Position numbers and translations under genes: made by a program. From the NCBI GenBank assembly GCA_016704465.1, contig JADJAD010000001.1:124001-188000 (forward strand): a stretch of DNA of 64,000 nucleotides. The letters run 5' to 3'. Positions 59,760-64,000 of this stretch are shown here, in pieces (position 1 is the stretch's first letter; each line of letters opens with the position of its first letter). The notes beneath the pieces are model-generated. The model was not told the origin of the DNA and searched no databases. It saw only the letters and a program-made list of their open reading frames with translations. Source of the DNA: Gemmatimonadota bacterium (GTDB lineage Bacteria; Gemmatimonadota; Gemmatimonadetes; Gemmatimonadales; Gemmatimonadaceae).

Positions 59760-59831
59760 ACCTCTGCGTCCTCTGCGTCCTCTGCGGTTAACTGCTTTTG
59801 AACCGCAGAGGACGCAGAGGTCGCAGAGGAG
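59760..59831. repeat. Long 9-mer palindrome, copy 3
   Basis: CCTCTGCGTCCTCTGCGTCC... arm, centre GGTTAACTGCTTTTGAACC, and GCAGAGGACGCAGAGGTCGC arm. Lies 10 bp after the Uma2 stop. Confidence 0.9.
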
Positions 59832-59883
59832 GGCGTATCAATCCCGATGATAGCTGAAGATTGAAGTGGTCGCCCTCTCTACC

Positions 59884-62118
59884 CTATCGCAACGCATCCA
59901 CAATCTCATTCAGCGTCGCACTCGGCCGCATCGCCGCCGTCGTCTTCCCCAGGTCGGGCTGGTAGTAGCCCCCCATCTCCACCGGCTTCCCCTGCGCCCC
60001 GATCAGCTCGGCGTTGATCCTCTCCTCGTTGTCCGTCAGCTGCCGCGCCACAGTGACGAACCGTTCCTTCAGCTCGGCATCCTTCTCCTGCGCCGCCAGC
60101 GCCTCGGCCCAATAGAGCGCCAGATAGTAGTGACTCCCGCGGTTGTCGATCTCCCCCACCTTGCGGGCCGGCGACTTGTTGTTGTCCAGGAACTTGCCGA
60201 TCGCCACGTCCAGCGTCTCGGCCAGCACCGTCGCCTTGGCGTTGCCTGCCGTCATCCCGATGTGTTCCAGCGATGCGCCTAACGCCGAGAACTCGCCGAG
60301 CGAGTCCCAGCGCAGGTAGCCTTCCTTCTGGAACTGCTGCACGTGCTTGGGGGCCGAGCCGCCGGCGCCGGTCTCGAACAGGCCGCCTCCGGCCAGCAGC
60401 GGGACCACCGACAGCATCTTGGCCGACGTGCCGATCTCGAGGATCGGGAAGAGGTCGGTGAGGTAGTCGCGCAGCACGTTTCCCGTCACAGAGATCGTGT
60501 CCTCTCCCTTGCGGATGCGCGCCAGCGAGAGCTTCATCGCCTCCACCGGCGACAGGATCCGGATGTCGAGCCCGGCGGTGTCGTGGTCCTTGAGGTACGT
60601 CTCCACCTTGGCGATGACTTCGCGGTCGTGCGCGCGATCGACATCGAGCCAGAACACCGCCGGCGCCCCGGTGGCCCGTGCGCGCCGCACCGCCAGCTTC
60701 ACCCAATCGCGGATGGCGATGTCCTTGGTCTGGCAGGCGCGGAAGATGTCCCCCTCGTCCACCCGCTGCTCGAGCACCGTGTTGCCGGTCGTCTCGTCCA
60801 CGACCCGCATCTTCCCCACCGCAGTCGCGATGAAGGTCTTGTCGTGCGACCCGTACTCCTCCGCCTTCTGCGCCATGAGCCCCACGTTAGGCACGTCGCC
60901 CATGGTGGCCGGGTCGTAGGCGCCGTTGGCGCGGCAGTCGTCGAAGACCGCCGAGTAGATCCCCGCGTAGTTGCGGTCCGGCACCATCGCCTTGGTGTCG
61001 TGCAGCTTGCCATCGGGGCCGTACATCTTCCCCGAGTCGCGCACCACCACCGGCATCGACGCATCGACGATCACGTCGTTCGGCACGTGCAGGTTGGTGA
61101 TCCCGCGGTCCGAGTCCACCATCGCCAGCGCCGGGCGGGTCGCGTACACCGCCTTGATATCGGCCTCGATCTCGGCGCGCTGCTCGGCTGGCAGCGACTG
61201 GATCTTGGCATACACGTCGCCCAACCCGTTGCGCGGGTTCACGCCTAGCTCCTTGAACGTGAGCGCGTGCTTGTCGAAGACCGCCTGGTAGTACACCGTC
61301 ACCGCGTGCCCGAACATCACCGGGTCCGAGACCTTCATCATCGTCGCCTTGAGGTGCAGCGAGAGCAACAGCCCGTCGCGCTTGGCCTCGTCGATCTGCT
61401 CAGCGAAAAAGGCCCGCAGCGCGCCGACGTGCATCGCCGCCGAGTCGAGGATCTCCCCCTCCACCAGCTGCACCCCCTTCTTGAGCACCGTCACCGTCCC
61501 GTCCACCCCTTCGAACTCGATCCGCACGCTCGTTGGCGCGGCGATGGTAACCGATGTCTCGCTGCCATAGAAGTCGCCGGCGAACATGTGTGACACGTGC
61601 GACTTCGAGTCGGGGGACCACGCGCCGAGCTTGTGCGGGTGCTTCTTCGAGAACTCCTTCACCGACTGCGGCGCGCGACGGTCCGAGTTCCCCTCGCGCA
61701 GCACCGGATTCACCGCGCTGCCGAGCACCTTGGCAAAGCGCTGCTGCAACGCCTTCTCCGCGTCGTTGGCTGGCGCCTCTGGATAGTTGGGGATCGCGTA
61801 GCCGTGCGCCTGCAGCTCGGCGATCGCTTCCTTGAGCTGGGGGATCGACGCCGAGATGTTCGGCAGCTTGATGATGTTCGCCTCGGGATGCTGGGCCAGC
61901 GCACCGAGCTGCGTGAGGTGGTCCGGGATGCGCTGCTCGGGGGTGAGGTTCTCGGGGAAGTTGGCAATGATGCGCCCGGCCAGCGAAATGTCCCGCGTCT
62001 CTACCGAGATCCCGGCGCCGTTGGTGAACGCCTGGACGATGGGGAGGAGGGAGAGCGTCGCCAGGGCGGGCGCTTCGTCGATCTGGGTCCAGATGATGGT
62101 GGAGATTTCGGTGGGCAT
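59884..62118 (-). CDS. icd: NADP-dependent isocitrate dehydrogenase, monomeric type
   Basis: 744 aa, the usual length for the monomeric (IDH-II) class, from the ATG at 62118 (MPTEISTIIWTQIDEAPALAT, the typical N-terminus; the frame extends 8 codons further up). Diagnostic stretches: NIIKLPNISASIPQLKEAI, LREGNSDRRAPQSVK, SHVSHMFAGDFYGSE, HLKATMMKVSDPVMFGH, DVIVDASMPVVVRDSGKMYG, GLFETGAGGSAPKHVQQF and NRGSHYYLALYWA. Converts isocitrate to 2-oxoglutarate with NADPH formation in the TCA cycle. It is a single unlinked gene on the minus strand; repeats occur on both sides (59760 and 62326). Confidence 0.97.
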   Translation of the reverse strand: MPTEISTIIWTQIDEAPALATLSLLPIVQAFTNGAGISVETRDISLAGRIIANFPENLTPEQRIPDHLTQLGALAQHPEANIIKLPNISASIPQLKEAIAELQAHGYAIPNYPEAPANDAEKALQQRFAKVLGSAVNPVLREGNSDRRAPQSVKEFSKKHPHKLGAWSPDSKSHVSHMFAGDFYGSETSVTIAAPTSVRIEFEGVDGTVTVLKKGVQLVEGEILDSAAMHVGALRAFFAEQIDEAKRDGLLLSLHLKATMMKVSDPVMFGHAVTVYYQAVFDKHALTFKELGVNPRNGLGDVYAKIQSLPAEQRAEIEADIKAVYATRPALAMVDSDRGITNLHVPNDVIVDASMPVVVRDSGKMYGPDGKLHDTKAMVPDRNYAGIYSAVFDDCRANGAYDPATMGDVPNVGLMAQKAEEYGSHDKTFIATAVGKMRVVDETTGNTVLEQRVDEGDIFRACQTKDIAIRDWVKLAVRRARATGAPAVFWLDVDRAHDREVIAKVETYLKDHDTAGLDIRILSPVEAMKLSLARIRKGEDTISVTGNVLRDYLTDLFPILEIGTSAKMLSVVPLLAGGGLFETGAGGSAPKHVQQFQKEGYLRWDSLGEFSALGASLEHIGMTAGNAKATVLAETLDVAIGKFLDNNKSPARKVGEIDNRGSHYYLALYWAEALAAQEKDAELKERFVTVARQLTDNEERINAELIGAQGKPVEMGGYYQPDLGKTTAAMRPSATLNEIVDALR

Positions 62119-62325
62119 GACTGGTCGCGAAAGAAGGGGCACGCTCGGGGGCCAGGGGACGCACGGACTTCTCGAGGTGCGGGAAGGCCGGTGGACGTAC
62201 CACGGCGAGGCGAGGCTGGGCGGTAGCCTTCAATTTGCACGACGGTGCTGGGGGGCGTGAGGGCCGCGTGACGGTTAGGTGACGGGTGGGGGGTAGTGTT
62301 GCGTGCGGGGCTGGGGGAGCCTTTT

Positions 62326-62356
62326 TACCGCAGAGGACGCAGAGGTCGCAGAGGGG
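62326..62356 (+). repeat. 9-mer repeat, single arm (copy 4)
   Basis: ACCGCAGAGGACGCAGAGGTCGCAGAGG without its opposite arm, ending 7 bp before the start of the GxxExxY gene. Read in the gene's frame it encodes TAEDAEVAEG. Confidence 0.85.
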
Positions 62357-62362
62357 TGCGTT

Positions 62363-62749
62363 GTGCTGGGGGAACGGTTACGTGGGATTACCGGGCAGGT
62401 CGTTGATGCGGCGATCAAGGTGCATTCGGCGCTCGGGCCCGGGCTGCTCGAGAAGGCGTATGAGGTCTGCCTCGCGCACGAGCTGCGCACGCGCGGCCTC
62501 GACGTGCAGTGCCAACTCCCGCTCCCGGTACGATACGAGGGAGTGACGCTCGACCTTGGCTATCGGGTGGACCTTCTCGTCGAGCACGCCGTCGTCGTAG
62601 AACTGAAGGCCGTCACCAAGCTCCTCCCCGTCCACGAAGCCCAGCTACTCTCCCACCTGAAGCTCAACGACTTCCGGGTAGGCCTCCTGATCAACTTCCA
62701 CTCCCTCCGCCTGAAGGAAGGAATCATCCGCCTCGTGAACCAACTCTAG
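62363..62749 (+). CDS. GxxExxY protein, PD-(D/E)xK fold
   Basis: 128 aa from the GTG at 62363; the frame is open to an ATG at 62303, but that extension is translated repeat (TAEDAEVAEG) and typical members are 120-130 aa. Signature GPGLLEKAY (the GxxExxY), LPLPVRYEGVTLDLGYRVDLLVEHAVVVELKAV with the D-x11-E-x-K of a nuclease-type site, PVHEAQLLSHLKLNDFRVGLLINF. The family (TIGR04256/PF13366) has no established function. A palindrome arm lies 7 bp before and a full palindrome 9 bp after the gene. Confidence 0.9.
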   Translation: MLGERLRGITGQVVDAAIKVHSALGPGLLEKAYEVCLAHELRTRGLDVQCQLPLPVRYEGVTLDLGYRVDLLVEHAVVVELKAVTKLLPVHEAQLLSHLKLNDFRVGLLINFHSLRLKEGIIRLVNQL

Positions 62750-62757
62750 CGGCGCTC

Positions 62758-62841
62758 TCCTCTGCGCTCTCCTCTGCGTCCTCCGCGTCCTCTGCGGTTA
62801 AATGCTTTTGAACCGCAGAGGACGCGGAGGACGCAGAGGAC
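62758..62841. repeat. Long 9-mer palindrome, copy 5
   Basis: CTCCTCTGCG units, centre GGTTAAATGCTTTTGAACC, then CGCAGAGGACGCGGAGGACGC arm. It begins 9 bp after the GxxExxY stop and ends 15 bp before the alcohol dehydrogenase stop. Confidence 0.9.
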
Positions 62842-62855
62842 GAGCGATGAAGAAA

Positions 62856-63902
62856 TCAGATCGTCGACATATCAATCACGAACCGGTACTTCACATCACT
62901 GCGCAGCATGCGCTCCCACGCGGTGTTGATGTCGGCCATTTTCACGACCTCCACGTCCGCCCCGATCTTGTGCTCCGCGCAGAAGTCCAGCATCTCCTGC
63001 GTCTCGGCGATCCCGCCTATGAGCGACCCCGCGATCGCGCGTCGGCGCATGATCAACGAGAACGGATGGTGCTGCGGGTGCGGCTCCGCCGGTGCGCCGA
63101 GTGTGACCAGCGTGCCGTCGCGGTAGAGCGTGTTGAGGAAGGGGTCGAGGTTGTGCGGCGCGGCGACTGTGTCGAGGATGAGGTCGAGCGAGTTGGCGGC
63201 TGCGGTCATCGCGTCTTCGTCCTTCGAGATCACCACACGCGTGGCACCGAGTCGTGCCGCGTCGGCCGTCTTGCTCGGCGACGTCGTGAACATCGTCACC
63301 TCGGCACCCATCGCCTTGGCCAGCTTCACCGCCATGTGTCCCAGTCCGCCCAGTCCAACCACGCCGACCCGCATCCCGGGGGCGCAGTTCCAGTGGCGGA
63401 GGGGGGAGTAGGTCGTGATCCCGGCGCATAGCAGCGGCGCCGTGGTGCTCAGGTCCACGCCTTCAGGAATCCGCAGCACGAAGTGCCGGTCCACCACGAT
63501 CGTGTTCGAGTAGCCGCCGTACGTCGGGCGGCCGGTCTCCTTCTCGACCCCCATGTACGTGCCCGTGCTGCCGACGTCGCAATAGTTCTCCTGGTTCGCC
63601 GCGCACGACGGGCAGGTGCGACAGGAATCGACGAGGCAGCCGACCCCAACGATGTCACCGACCTTGAGGTCCGAGACCGACGATCCGACAGCCGCAACGT
63701 GGCCGACGATCTCATGCCCGGGCACGGCCGGATAGGGTGCCTCGCCCCACTCGCTGCGGGCGAAGTGGAGATCGGAGTGGCAGACGCCGCAGTAGCGGAT
63801 ATCGATGCGCACGTCGTTGGCGCCGACGTCACGGCGTTCGAAGGACCATGGGGCGAGGGGAGCGGTGGCCGAGGGGGCGGCCCAGGCGCGAGCTGGAATC
63901 AT
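62856..63902 (-). CDS. Zinc-dependent NAD(P)-dependent alcohol dehydrogenase
   Basis: 348 aa from the ATG at 63902 (MIPARAWAAPSATAPLAPWS); the open frame to 63983 is a basic extension not typical of the family. Catalytic zinc: CGVCHSD and GHEIVGHV; structural zinc cysteines in DSCRTCPSCAANQENYC; cofactor site VGVVGLGGLGHMAVKLAKAMG; late LIGGIAETQEMLDFC. Closest to the cinnamyl-alcohol dehydrogenase / YahK group, which reduces many aldehydes with NADPH. Single gene; the 98 bp after its start to the window edge hold no recognisable feature. Confidence 0.93.
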   Translation of the reverse strand: MIPARAWAAPSATAPLAPWSFERRDVGANDVRIDIRYCGVCHSDLHFARSEWGEAPYPAVPGHEIVGHVAAVGSSVSDLKVGDIVGVGCLVDSCRTCPSCAANQENYCDVGSTGTYMGVEKETGRPTYGGYSNTIVVDRHFVLRIPEGVDLSTTAPLLCAGITTYSPLRHWNCAPGMRVGVVGLGGLGHMAVKLAKAMGAEVTMFTTSPSKTADAARLGATRVVISKDEDAMTAAANSLDLILDTVAAPHNLDPFLNTLYRDGTLVTLGAPAEPHPQHHPFSLIMRRRAIAGSLIGGIAETQEMLDFCAEHKIGADVEVVKMADINTAWERMLRSDVKYRFVIDMSTI

Positions 63903-64000
63903 TGATTTTGGCTGGAGGGGATGCGCAGGGCCGGCGCGCAGGCGCGCGAGGAATCTGGCGGCCGAGCGGCATAAGCTAAACATCCGCCTCCCGGTTGCCG

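Noticed and set aside
1..64000. tRNA, rRNA, insertion sequence, prophage or integrase genes
   Set aside because: Looked for; no transposase, integrase or capsid motifs in the translated frames and no tRNA-like or rRNA sequence noticed by eye. A covariance-model search would be needed to exclude small RNAs.

Overview
The window is a very GC-rich (by eye about 70 %, not counted) bacterial chromosome segment whose gene content points to the phylum Gemmatimonadota. The clues are many PASTA-less Ser/Thr protein kinases, sigma factors of the TIGR02999 and kinase-linked types, a SusC/SusD pair in a non-Bacteroidetes background, large secreted beta-propeller proteins (sortilin/VPS10-like; PD40-amidohydrolase), several signal-peptide-bearing M38/M20 amidohydrolases, and rarity of TTA codons. 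The phylum call is inference from gene families; no rRNA or tRNA gene was seen.

Layout. 1-6.1 kb: phospho-signalling cluster, all + strand (FHA-transmembrane-trypsin-like protease cut by the window edge, kinase with PEGA domain, PP2C phosphatase, second kinase with a detached C-terminal domain). 6.2-9.1 kb: DUF4287/DUF5655 protein, sigma factor coupled to an atypical kinase, small membrane protein. 9.1-13.3 kb: two coupled hypotheticals, a secreted M20 peptidase, and an ArsR regulator with two SRPBCC proteins under two copies of the same palindrome. 13.4-25.9 kb: M20 remnant, susD/susC pair, 1126-aa PD40-amidohydrolase, 1128-aa sortilin-like protein, small outer-membrane barrel. 26-31.2 kb: kinase-TPR protein coupled to a 58-aa ORF, PhoX-like lipoprotein, TIGR02999 sigma factor. 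31.4-38 kb: stand-alone SIR2-like protein (possible defence NADase), outer-membrane protein, M38 amidohydrolase, beta-lactamase-fold protein with a C-terminal propeller. 38.2-49 kb: recC-recB-recD-pafBC, four minus-strand genes chained by ATGA overlaps: a DNA-break repair enzyme with a DNA-damage regulator as the last cistron. 49-55 kb: two YeeE/YedE-type sulfur transporter halves, Ig-like repeat lipoprotein, D-aminoacylase-like lipoprotein, secreted hypothetical. 55-64 kb: metabolic genes (D-2-hydroxyacid dehydrogenase, DUF819 transporter, frameshifted dCMP deaminase, Uma2 nuclease-fold protein, monomeric isocitrate dehydrogenase, zinc alcohol dehydrogenase) separated by a family of long palindromic repeats built from 9-mers, two of which bracket a GxxExxY gene.

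Recurring themes: stop/start overlaps of the ATGA or GTGA type link at least nine gene pairs; many genes lack a Shine-Dalgarno sequence and a few have a strong one; pyrimidine-rich heptad repeats (CCCGTCY)n sit directly 5' of three genes encoding secreted proteins. The points most worth a second look are the shared ArsR operators, the recCBD-pafBC operon, the SIR2-like protein, the GxxExxY/palindrome unit, the 58-aa coupled ORF, and two apparent frameshifts.
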